Positions 53,301 to 64,000 of a stretch of DNA of 64,000 bases are shown one piece after another. How positions within the stretch are numbered: position 1 is the stretch's first letter; each line of letters opens with the position of its first letter. Source of the DNA: Pocillopora verrucosa (Eukaryota > Cnidaria > Anthozoa > Scleractinia > Pocilloporidae); NCBI RefSeq assembly GCF_036669915.1, contig NC_089315.1:24939436-25003435 (forward strand), read 5' to 3'. The notes below the pieces were generated by a model. That model ran no database searches. It worked only from the letters and a program-made list of their open reading frames with translations, and had not been told where the DNA came from. Made by a program: the position numbers and the translations under genes.

Positions 53301-55828
53301 CACGAAAAAATAAATGCTGCATCATCATGCACTGTTTATTGAAATAATAAACTCAAAAAACACACAGTGATCATTGCTTCAATTACAATTGGAAATTTTG
53401 AGTGAATCAAACACAACTCCTTTTGAATGTATTAGTTCTAATGTTGAGAAAGCATATCCAACATAAGATCTTTATTCTCCTTATGTATTGCAGTGGTATT
53501 AACATGCAAATTGTCAAATTGAGAACAATATAAATCGAAGGAAATAGTGGATAACTCGTCACGGATACATTACGTTTTAATGGATTTTGGAGATAATTGA
53601 ACTCCTCTTTACAATAACATACACTTTTACACGTAAACATGGGTAGCCAATGGGTAACTGGATAGAGTTAAAACTACTTGGAATTTCTTGGAACTGCCCT
53701 TTTGATGTTGAGTGAATAGTCAGAATTCACATGCTGGCTATCGTTTAACCTACACCATTCCTTAACTTCACTTTTTGCCATTAAAGCGTATACTATAGCA
53801 GGTTTCTAATGTAAAATTTGTATGAATGTGCTGCAGGTTGTGAATGATTTACTCACTCCATTCTTGAATGACAAGTGCATCAGCCCATGTACCCTGATAT
53901 ATTAGTTAACACCTTGACCATCAATGGTCTTTACTACTTTCGATGAATCTTTCTGAATTGTTTCTCATATATTGAACACCAGTACTATGAACATTCATGT
54001 AATAGCTAGGTTCACCATACAACTGATGGTACATAACTCTAAAGAAGCAATCACCGGCACCACCAACATCTAATATTCTATAGCCATGTTAAGTTAACCG
54101 AGATTGTAACAATTCATTAAGATTGTTCGGACTATTTCCGTGAGTAACAGGTCCGGCCGGCCGGGTTTAACTCAATATCACCTGAAGTAAGTAACTTTGC
54201 CCTTGAAACAAAATACTTGTGATTTCGTTTCTCACACTTTATTGTATAACATCGAACAACATGTTCAAATTCATCATGAAAAACAACTGATTCTTTACAT
54301 GTCTTTTTATGCTGTGCAGTTCTTGTTTTGAAAACATTAACATGATCAATAGCAAAATACAACCTTGAACCTTTAGCATGAGTGATTCCAATTGGTTTAC
54401 CACTACACATTCTGGTTTTAAGATAATTATGGTAATCAAACGTTAACTGAACGATAAAATCGTTTTCAACGCTGACAAATGTGGTGCACCATGCATAATA
54501 TGAGACCTTACATACCTCTTAACTGCTCTACCCTTTTTAAAAAAGTTCAGAATTTTCTTCCACTATAATCTTGATGGTTCTCTATCATGGCGGACGCGTT
54601 TTCTAAGGATTAGACTTTGACCTACTTGTTCGTTCCTGTAATTTTCCGGTTTGATTTCTGTTACCATCAGATCAGTCTTCTGACTGCGTTTCGTTCTGCT
54701 TGGCCACAAGAGTGTTTTGGTTGGATATCATGGACTGATTGGTCGTGCTACTGATGTTTCTAATAGCTTTGTTTGACCTCATGTTGATTCATACTTAAGC
54801 TGATATGGGTGCTCATAGGTTCCCTCATCAGTTCGATCAAAGTTTCGCTCTTCAGATTCACTCATAAAAGGCTCACCATTTATAAACCCCCTATAGGCTT
54901 GGAGGATCGACGAGCAAACGTCTCAAAGAGTCAAAGACTCTTCGCAGTTAGCGTCTACACTCAGTACTAGACAAAACTTTAACACAGCTTTGACTCGCTT
55001 TCAGATATGCTGACTGCGACGAGTATTGGTCGAAACTTCCTCGATGAATGGTCGAATTATATTTCAACGTCGCAGCATTTACTTCTGAAAGTCTAAAGTC
55101 GATATGTATTATTGCGGAAAATCAATTGGTCTGCCGTTGACATATCGACTTGTTTACATCTAAGTGAGTGACAAATTTGCATACTCTGACCCCTAACAAA
55201 CTATAACTAGTGTTTGCCCGTTTGCGCGATTCCTTAGATATTCCTCCTTAACATATTCGTTCTTAGGAGGCAACTGGAGAGATTCAGAGAGGATAGAAAC
55301 TTCAGCCTTGCATAGGAATTTATTCATTTGGCGGCAGTTACACTCTCAGTGGATAGCTGTGCGAATAATATCAAATTCGCGAGTTATTTAACGGGGAATC
55401 GACCCTTGACATGAAACGCATTACAAAGAGACAGCGACCTTCTACAGTAATACGCGAACTATTTTACATGCCATACACTTCATGTCATTCCCTTATAATC
55501 ACATCGCCAACGAAAGTCATTAAAAGATGTCCTAATAACTGCTAAGCTTCCAGGTAAGAAGATTTAAAAGCGCAAGCGAATGACAGGAGTCGCACAAGCC
55601 TATCGACACCTTTCAACGATCGACTGCCTCCTGCTTTTCGGCTTACCCAGCGTGTTGCCGTGTGCATTGTAGAGTTGTTCACTGGTCAAAGTACTCCTTT
55701 CATTGCTCTAATTCAACTGTCTTTCATTCAAAGATCAAGATAGTACATTTACCATACAACAACCGAGATGTTTCATCGAATAAATACGGTACCTACAAAT
55801 ATTCTCTTACCTTAAAAGCGCCTTTCAT
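50332..55828 (-). CDS. TNF receptor superfamily death receptor, copy C
   Basis: Exons 55828-55811, 52795-51973, 51664-51584, 51134-51060 and 50666-50332 join in frame to 443 aa. The protein has an MKGAFK leader exon, cysteine-rich ectodomain, stalk, membrane span (VLIAIGTAIIFFLGAIIYY) and a death domain from residue 333. Two splice changes mark it: the exon 4 acceptor AG used in copies A and B is AA here, and a new AG nine bases inside the exon restores the frame; the last base of exon 4 is A, giving donor A-GTGAGG. Intron 1 is about 3 kb because of insertions. The gene appears intact if the alternative acceptor is used. Confidence 0.82.
54132..54410 (-). mobile_element. Retroelement-like fragment with a 2A-like motif
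   Basis: A 92-residue frame reads NHKYFVSRAKLLTSGDIELN followed by PAGRT. LL-SGDIELNP is the 2A-like ribosome-skipping motif found near the N-terminus of several animal non-LTR retrotransposons, but the final Gly-Pro is altered. It lies in receptor C intron 1, is absent from units A and B, and no reverse transcriptase follows. Confidence 0.5.
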
Positions 55829-57899
55829 ACTGTGCTTGTCATCATAAGTGAGTTTGCGTCCTTTGTTAACCTGTGTCAAGAAATAAACGTGCAAACTCAG
55901 TTGAGTCTCGCCGAAAGTATACCAGAACATAGTTAAACAACTGTAGATCGAGCAGGTGTAAATTTAAGAGTTCAATCACTTTTGTTCACTTACCGATCTG
56001 TACTGCTTCAATTTTGTACTCTCCATGCTGAAAATTATGGAGTTGTCAGTCTCGATAGCATCAATTTCCATCGATATAGAGCCGTTATACTTAGAACGCT
56101 TTTGTTAAGCCCTAATGAACAGTCTTAATGGCAGAGGGGAGTTATGGGCTTGCAAAAGACCGAAAAGATCATTCTAAATTAATTAATCATTCATCCATGG
56201 ATTGAGGGTTCCTGTAGATGACACCGAGTATTTTGTGGGCGTTTAGAGAATTATTTATGGAGTGAGGGGGTCGGCGTAGGTGGGGGATTCCCCTTTTCTT
56301 CATCTCTAAGTTATAATCACGGAAGGTGATTATTTAACTCGATAGAATAAGAACTCCATTTTCTCCACTTTCCAAACATATTTTCTGAACACTCTCTTTT
56401 CTTTTCCTGGGAAATTCGAGGAACTGATAATGTCCAAAGACAAATATACGAGGATATATTCGGGCAAAATAAAGTCTATAAACAGAAATAAGATACTACG
56501 TGTATGACGTGTACATAAAAATAAAGAGCTAATGAAAATTGAATGTTAAACTATAAAATGTCTCTATGATGTCTAAATATCAAGCTTCAAAAAAATTGTT
56601 AAAATTATAACGAAAATGGAATGCTAGGTATGCCAGGTGTTCTTTTATTATAAAATGAATATCAAACTATAAAATGTCTCTCTAATGTCTAAATATCAAA
56701 CTATAAAAATCTGTATAAAATTATGACGACCACAAAAATCTCTATAAAATTATGATGAAGATAGGATACGACGCCTAATCATCAGAGTTGGAAATTACTC
56801 AGGACAACTGTGCTCACTCGTAGGCTATCGAGCCGAACACTCGACGAGAAATTCCATATCTACGCGCGCCATGTATTATTTTCTAGAAAGGCAATTACAA
56901 ATCCCCGTAGAAATAAACAATTAGATACAATGAAATATTTAAATGATAAAAAATATTTAAACATAAATTACCTTAGTAGTTTGTCACAATAGACGAAAAT
57001 ATATTAAACATTTCTGAACGCATTAATTGTTGAGCACATTGTTAATTATTCATCTGCCAGGCTGACCATCGAAAAAAGTGAAGTTGTATTAACAAGAAGG
57101 ATGGATTTCTTTTTCAAAAACCATTACAGGCAATGGGTAACAAAGCAGACCTAAGAGGGTAGAACATCTAATTCTCAGAATACTAATAAGGATCAAAATG
57201 CACCGATGACAACGCGCCATAACACACTGTTACGGGTGTCGATGTAGAGCAGGGTTGTTCCTAGACAAAACTCAGGATCGTCGGTAACAGTAACAAACTG
57301 ATTTATTTCCACGTAGTTGGCTTCTCGACTTTACAGCAATAAGCTTCTTCACAATTCTCTGTTTTTTTTGTTTTTTTATTTTTGTTTTTTTTTTGTTTTG
57401 ATGAAACTATCGCTCTTATATACATAAAGTCCAAGGATCTAGAAACTTCTCCAAAGAACTAAATTCAGTAGATTAACACAGTTTCTAAATTTGAGTAATT
57501 ACATAAGAAATAGAACGTTCCAGAATCTTCTTATACAAGAAGGTCACGGGTAAAGAAGAGTCAGGCTTATCAATACACGATTGATAAGCCTGACTCTTTT
57601 ACCTCGAGAGACAAACGACTAAACTTTCATTTATTTATTAGCTTTGTGTTTTTTTGCTTTTTTCTTTGTTTTGTTTTGTTTCGTTGCTTTATTTAATAAA
57701 TAAAAGCACTTGTTGCATAGAGCCCAAATAAATAATAGGTTTCTCGAAGCTACCTCACAAATATGCAAAAAGGATAACATTATAGAAGTGCGTACTAATA
57801 ATACGGCCTGGGGCTAGTATTCGGATGTCACGGAACGCACTTGGGTTGCGTTGATTGTGTGACCTTCAAAAGAACGGCTGGCTGGGGAGAAAAATATCC
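55829..57899. other. 5' flank of receptor C and spacer to copy D
   Basis: 55829-57200 matches the 5' flanks of A and B, including the tandem ATAAAATGTCTC motif at 56535-56770. From 57205 to 57545 an extra segment with TGTTACGGGTGTCG and poly-T is inserted; it could be LTR-derived but I cannot show termini. No gene is seen. Confidence 0.5.
57549..57604. repeat. Perfect hairpin, ~22-bp arms
   Basis: GAGTCAGGCTTATCAA and its complement flank TACACGA. In unit A (37196-37235) only the loop, the innermost few pairs and the right arm exist. Confidence 0.85.
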
Positions 57900-60646
57900 T
57901 CAGGCTGGTTGCTGGACCGTATCTGGTTGCTCATGGTTCTCCAGTTCAGTACAGTTACGTTTCACCCATGGCCAGTCACAAATATATTTGGCCACGTCAC
58001 TTCTTTCACAACTGATCAGAGCTTCGACAAATTTTTTCATTGAAGGCTCTGGTGTAAAATTCTTCAATGTTTCTATAAGACTCTCCGTAGGACTGCCGTT
58101 TGACTTATATTGAAGTTCCAGTAAGTCTAAGTCTCCCTCGGTAACGTTTAAGTGATGTCCCACTTGTCGCCAATTTTTCTTTAGCGGTGGATTTGGATCA
58201 AGCATGTCTTGAATTTTGTGCAGCATTAGTTCATTTCCATTACGAAGTGTAAACATTTCGGAGACATCACAGTCTGAAAAACAGAATTACTTTTAGAAAA
58301 CAGACCTGTTATTTGTAACATTAAAGTTGTAACGAAAGAATAAAGCAAATTTTAGCTAGGAAAATGCGTGATCTACAATGGGTTTCCTTCATTCTGAGAA
58401 TAACCCTCGCCACCACACAATCACTATACATAATATCATTAACATTGCTAACTGTGTTATCTCGAAAGGATAAACGAGGCGTCGATAAAACTTTCAGTAG
58501 CCTGTGCTGAAAGTTTTTGCATTTAAAAGGCTACAGAGGGAGAGTAATTCGGCTTATTTATTTTCTTTTTTGGAGAATTCAGGATTAACTCTTTAATCCC
58601 TGAGAGTGACTAGCATCACCTAATTTCTCATTTCAATATCACCCCTGAATCAAACATTAAGGTCGTGAGAATCAAGGAAATGATAATGAACTGAAGAATC
58701 TCATGATTGTTAAACAAACTTCCTTGCCAGCACCTAAGGAAATGTATAGAGAACAGTATGGAGAATATGCATACTAATGTTAGAGTGTGTAAGGATTAAT
58801 GTGAAGAAGGAAGGGCTGACTCCTCACCTGTTGGAATGAGTTCAATATTTGGCCTATCATTCATGGGTTGTCCAAGGAGAAACTGCTCCTGCTCATCTGC
58901 TCGATTACCTGCGAAAAAAGAATGAACGGAAAATAACCGACTCTTATCTATTTTTAGTTTAGCCCACAACCACGGCTTTAAGGAGGATACGGCCATGATG
59001 AGGTCAACTATGATTAGGTGCTTAAAAAAGCTAATAATTGTGGGAAATCCTAGCTAAGATTGTGAGGCTTTTCACATCTTCCGGTGTGTGATAACTCAAG
59101 AAAGTGCACTTCTTTGCTGCTCAGAGTAACTTAAGCTGAATTTTCTTTAGTGCAGGTGTCACCTCAGCACTATCTAAGCTATCCTTACTGTCTACTAAGT
59201 ACCATGCCGAAATCTGTGAAAGTGAGTCTGACCACCCATACAGTGAACAGTTCCACCATTTTCCTCTCTTCCCTCAGATTGTGTTGTCCACTGACAAATA
59301 AGGAAAAACTACTGCATGAGCATAACTTATCAGTTTACTACAATATCATGTTGTGTTGGTTGCAAATTGTCAACAGGAATTCAGTGCCTAAGATGCTACC
59401 CTCAAAAAAGATAACAACAGTGTTGCAAGGCATGACTCTCTCTTACCTTCAGAATACAGTGCTGAACCATTCCTACATGACACGATTCTTTTAAATCTGT
59501 ATAAAGCAACAATAAGCACTAGGGCAATCAGTATCATGATCATCCCAACTATTATTGAAGGTGTTATATCTCCATCTGATGTAACATTTTCTGATGATGC
59601 AGTAGGTTTCCTGACATTATCATTAGAAGTACTCTCCGATTTATTTGCTTCAAAATTGTGACCAGGAAGAAGAGTAACAGCCGTGGTATTAATTGTATCA
59701 ACACTAGCTTCTGTAGAATTTTCCAAAGCTTCCTTGCAGAGCTTGTTTTGGTGATTCTTTAGACACTGCCAGTCTTCTCCCATTCCAATTTCTTTACATT
59801 TCTTCATTCTACCTGTTTCGTCCACACTGGGACAACAAAAGTAGCACTCTTGACAGAAACCATTTTCGTCGAGGTAATGTCTTTCAGGGCACTTGGTGCC
59901 GCATTTACGATTTTGAGACGGGGTGCACTGCTGAGTAACGATCTTTAAGCCACAGTCGTGGCAGGACCTACAACTCTCAAAGCCATGATTGTCTGAAAAT
60001 GTCTTGTTCAGTTGACATGGTTCGCATTTAATAGTGGTGTAGTTAGTGATCTTGGACCCACATTGTGGCACAAGTCCTAGTCCTGGCGGGCATTCAGCAC
60101 ACGCTATACACTCCGTTTGAGCTTCCGGATCATCTGGGTAGTATTTCAGGAAGTTTTCCATCAAAGGACATCTTGTGGAACGTCCTAACACAGATTGTGA
60201 CCACAAGACTATCACCAAGATCAGCTGAAATTAAAGAGAAGTAAAAAATTTTGATAAAAAAATTTAAGAAACTGCGACATAATACTCAATTAAGTACGGT
60301 TGCATTCGGCAATTTGTCTCGAGTCGAAAATTTTGATCGGAAAAAATTTAATCTAAATGATCTCTTTCAGCCAATCTTGCCACCGAGGTAACCTGTCAGA
60401 CTGTTGTGTACGTAACCGGCAGTGACTGATGTAAAACAAAAACTTCGAATCTTCGTTGACTGTTTACAAACTGAATAGATCAATGACATTATGAAGTCCA
60501 TATGCTATGTGTTCTAAACTTCTTCAAGAAATCGAAACTGGATAAAGAGTGCGAAAAAGGTTACAGGAATACTGATGTGCGTACGAACTGCAGGGAACAG
60601 AGTATTTGGAAATATTCACCTTTATGGCGCTCTTCATAGGCTTCAT
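57900..60646 (-). CDS. TNF receptor superfamily death receptor, divergent copy D
   Basis: Four exons, 60646-60620, 60224-59447, 58908-58828 and 58273-57900, join in frame to 419 aa. The leader is MKPMKSAIK continuing LILVIVLWS. The ectodomain keeps every cysteine block of copies A-C (ECIACAECP, KCEPCQLN, SCRSCHDCG, NRKCGTKCP, CQECYFCC), then a stalk, a membrane span (IIVGMIMILIALVLIVALY) and the death domain from residue 296 (KNWRQVGHHLNV). It lacks the exon that encodes VTNSNES in A-C and has a longer, Gln/Pro-ending tail. It is the oldest split in the cluster and probably the parental type. Function is inferred as for copy A. Confidence 0.9.
58588..58798. repeat. Dispersed repeat, family 2, in copy D intron
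   Basis: TTTAATCCCTGAGAGTGACT at one end, AGAATCAAGGAAATGATAA within, and GTTAGAGTGTGTAAGGATTA at the other; the most complete copy of this family in the window. Confidence 0.7.
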
Positions 60647-63600
60647 GCCACCATTGTTATTTTTGCTTCTTTTGTTGCCCTGTGAAAAGAAATAAGCACG
60701 TATGCTTAGTCGAACTTTGCTAAAAGTCTGCCAGAGTTATTCGTATGTTGACTAAGCAACTGCAAAATTCGAGGATCGAGCAATGGCTACCCTACCGTTT
60801 GTATACGGCTTAGCTTGTGTATTTCTTCACATCAATGTCGATAGGCGAATAATTTCGTCGACAAAATGCTTCCTAACAATAAGTTGATAACTCAGGAAAT
60901 ACGGCATGTTAGCCGTAGATGACAGTCTTTTATAACGAGCAAAACGGAAAAAACAAGTACGTCATCAATATATTCAGACGCCACTACGTGACTCATTAGC
61001 CCACGAATTTCTGAGTTAAATTACATTTCATCTCTTATGAATCAAAATGTTGCCTTGTGTTATACATTAAAAGATACTTGACATGAAGGAAGATGGTGAT
61101 GCTGAGTCTCGAAATACCAGTGGCCAAAGAACATTAGAGATGAGGACAGGCTCGATCATCTTCGATCTGAACCATTCCATTCTCTTAGAGTGAGGTCACA
61201 CACAGTTTTGGAAGCAGACAAAAAATTGCACTGTTTCATCATTCAAATGCAAATACGCATTTGAAAAATCAATTAACTGCAAGATAAATATTGCGTGACC
61301 GCTTCCGTAAAGCTGAATATCATACCGCTTCCGAGCGAAGCTGCGAAATATTAACTGGTTTGATTGACGCGTCCGTGATAAGTGCCTTTAGACTGAAAAT
61401 TGTAGCTAGCGTTTCAGTTCAGGATAAGACCCCGTGTAATCAAGATCGTTTCTGGAATAGAAGACAAGTCTTATACCGGAACACCCGATAAAGTAATCAA
61501 CACCCGCCAAGGTTGCTAAGCAACAACTTATTTTGTGCTTACGTTACCCGGTAGTTGTGATTCAAAGCGAAACTTGTTGCTAGTTTTTATCTCTCTATTT
61601 TGGTTCCTTTAATTGCCAAAAGCTCGTTTCCAAAATTGAGATTATTCTTTAAGCTATGATCACACAATACTTAAGTTATTCCTTGATGCAATAATTTTAG
61701 TTGACTGCTTTGATATAAGACAAAGGAATAAAGAAAGAACGATCCTACATAGGTTTGGTGTCTATCATATGCATGTGTATCAACCCGGGAATTGAGATTC
61801 AATTCTACCTTGATAAGAAACATTTACATAATGTGACATTCAAAGTGTAGTTATCAGAACTAGGTACGTCTGAAGTCGTCGGTGACTCTCGCCTGGGTCG
61901 ACCAAAAACTATTGATCAGCATTGTTGTTACTGAGTCCCTTTTTACCACTGTAAGCTTCTAAATCAATTGCAGAGAGAGGTATAGATTTCACCACGGCCA
62001 TTACTGAAACAGAGAACTGAAGGTAACTTCATGCCAATTAAGCATTTTTTATTTATTATGAAATTACTGCAAGATCACTGATTCGCCAGCCTTCGATAGT
62101 TTGACTGCACAATTCGCATGGACACGAGAGATATTTAGGGTTGATTCAGCGCGCATTTTCACAGTTTTCAAAAATTCGGCAATATGTAAAACTTTGAAAA
62201 TACGAGTGAAGAGGCTTACGAAGTTAACGTGTGTCCAAGACTTAGTTAGTGCAATGCCTGACCCCCGCTCCCGGATAAAGACGCTCCACAGGCCTCTATC
62301 GTGAATTTCTTTTTGTTGCTAATTGTGTAAAATTCCTATCTTATGACTTTACCGCGACAACGGAGAAAGGTTTGACAAATTTCCTATCAATGAATCAAAA
62401 CGTCTATCTTAAGGTACCTGGGTGATGCCCAGGGCTTGCTTCTTAGAATTACACTGTCTAAGGGTTAGTTAATAAAATTGGCCTGATAGGAGAACGATAT
62501 TTGCAGCTTTTATTTTCCGGAAACTTTAACCTCACGCTGCCTCGACGACTTGTGCCAGCCCAAGTTTTGCTGAGTCACGTTAAAAAATATCGAGCGAGCC
62601 CTACAAGCGGGCTGTTACCTCAGGAGTGATTAATTCACTCTTTTTTCTTTAATTTCTGTGCCCTGAAGATTTTCTACTCTCGTTTACCACAAAAGAGGAC
62701 TCCAAACTACAGCCAAGATAGTTTTTCTCAGCATTTAATGGTTTACTACCCAACTCATAAACAAAAATAATTTCGTTGCGTCTATATAAGTTTACTATTT
62801 TATCTTAGAGTGCTGATTACCATTTTTCAAAGGGCATGACTACCTAAGTTGCCCATCAATATTTAATTGCCAGTTCCCGGATCTTGATTGGAAAAGCGGA
62901 TACGGGCAAGCACAGGTTACAAATGGGGGCGTAGCTTGGATTTTTTAAAGGTTTCCTCGGATTTGTCTTTTTTTGGAAACCTTAAGTATAAGTTTTGTAC
63001 AGAATTGATAGCAAAAATATATTTTAAAAAAAGTAACCTCACATAGGAGTTTTAGGAGAAGCACCCCAGGAAACATCACCAAGCTATGCCCCAATACATA
63101 AACTAGAAAAGGATTATTACAACCATACAAAACTCATTACTACCTCAGAATTGATCACTGGGAAGGAACCTTTCGATTGAGTGACGTGAAATCAAAAGCA
63201 AAGTAATCGCACTGGCCAATCAAACAACTTTAATTTCAGCGTTATAACTGAGAAACCTGTGAGAAAACTTAAAGTCTGTAAATTAACGCATGAGAGCTGC
63301 TTTGTGCTCTTGGAAAAATCTCTTTTAATAATTCGCGATTGGTTTCAGTTTTGCATCTGGCTATGTGGTGGTGCGAATTTCTCGACGGCACAATGAAATA
63401 TCAACAAGTCAAGTTACTTCGACACTCGATGGAAAAGTAATTAATCTGACTAAGTCAAGTTTAAAACTTCGGCGGGTCACAAACAGGATGACCTCAGAGC
63501 ATGCATAATATCGAAAATATCCTTGTTAAAATAGATTCAGCACGCAGTGCTTACTTTCTTCTCAATGTGAGATCAAGCAATGCCAAGTGAATTAGGCTGT

Positions 63601-64000
63601 AGTATTTTCTCAGCCTTTCATAGTAAATTGAAAACCGAAATTAAGGAATACCATAAGGAAAGATAACTTCAGACAACCTTCCGTGTTCTATACCACCGGC
63701 CTGTTTGAAATTTGAAACATTCAGATATATAGGATACCGGCATATTTTGCTACAATAAAGAAACTCTGACCATGCACAACATTAAAAAAATTTCGTCCTC
63801 AATTGCACTTAAGAGCGTTACCTAAAATTATTTACAACCTTACAACTAAGAGCAAAGATTAAAAAAGGTTACAAAAACCTAGAAAAATTATGTAAAATTT
63901 TCATCGAACTACCTAACATAAATTTCAATACAAAAATTGCCTAAATCTTCAAAACACCTGTTTAAAACGATCCTGTAGTCTAATCTTAAAACAAAATCTC
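60647..64000. other. Region right of copy D, no gene recognised
   Basis: It contains the presumed promoter of copy D and a 120-bp block (61605-61725) shared with 45040-45170. Open frames here are short and show no family features. Confidence 0.5.

Larger units (their letters stand above)
45176..57200. repeat. Segmental duplication unit C
   Basis: It starts inside a SNORD80-like copy, matches host intron sequence (26.6-27.06 kb), skips to the 28.27-kb equivalent, then runs through host exons, receptor C and 5' flank to about 57200. It contains several later insertions: 45440-45930, 46450-46845, 47180-48600 and part of receptor intron 1. Confidence 0.75.

Noticed and set aside
61291-62304. Short plus-strand open frames at the right end
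   Set aside because: No splice pattern, domain or similarity; composition is like the surrounding non-coding DNA.

Overview
This is a eukaryotic window, AT-rich and intron-rich, with GT-AG introns, short exons and many foldback repeats. The protein genes are close to other animal orthologues. The repeats and the EDAR-like death receptors suggest a cnidarian, most likely a stony coral or a relative; that identification is inference.

Layout: (1) 154-2050 (+), the last five exons of wdr5, cut by the left window edge. (2) 4367-17086 (+), a complete 23-exon cop1 E3 ubiquitin ligase gene; the joined exons stay in frame and encode 666 aa. Its introns carry a tRNA-like SINE and several foldback elements. 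(3) 22886-19125 (-), a complete five-exon BiP/GRP78 (hspa5) gene, 669 aa, ending in KDEL, with ERSE and ERSE-II sites upstream. (4) about 23630-29790 (+), head to head with BiP, a non-coding spliced gene whose introns hold box C/D snoRNAs recognisable as SNORD79, SNORD24, SNORD80 (two copies) and SNORD76, plus two more. It resembles the vertebrate GAS5 snoRNA host gene. (5) 31279-60646 (-), four tandem TNF-receptor-superfamily genes with a death domain (copies A, B, C, and a divergent copy D), each complete and in frame when spliced. (6) 60.7-64 kb, no gene recognised.

The receptor cluster grew by segmental duplication that carried along the 3' end of the snoRNA host gene. Units B (about 37.2-44.1 kb) and C (about 45.2-57.2 kb) each contain a receptor gene plus copies of the last three host exons and the last intronic snoRNA. 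In unit C that snoRNA is split by a DNA element of about 1.4 kb. Comparison between units gives empty sites for later insertions, a lost splice acceptor in copy C, a lost poly(A) signal in unit B and a minisatellite expanded only in unit B.

Functionally the neighbours are unrelated housekeeping genes (histone-methylation scaffold, ubiquitin ligase, ER chaperone, snoRNA host) beside a lineage-expanded immune or apoptotic receptor family. snoRNA names and rRNA targets rest on recalled human sequences and should be confirmed by alignment.
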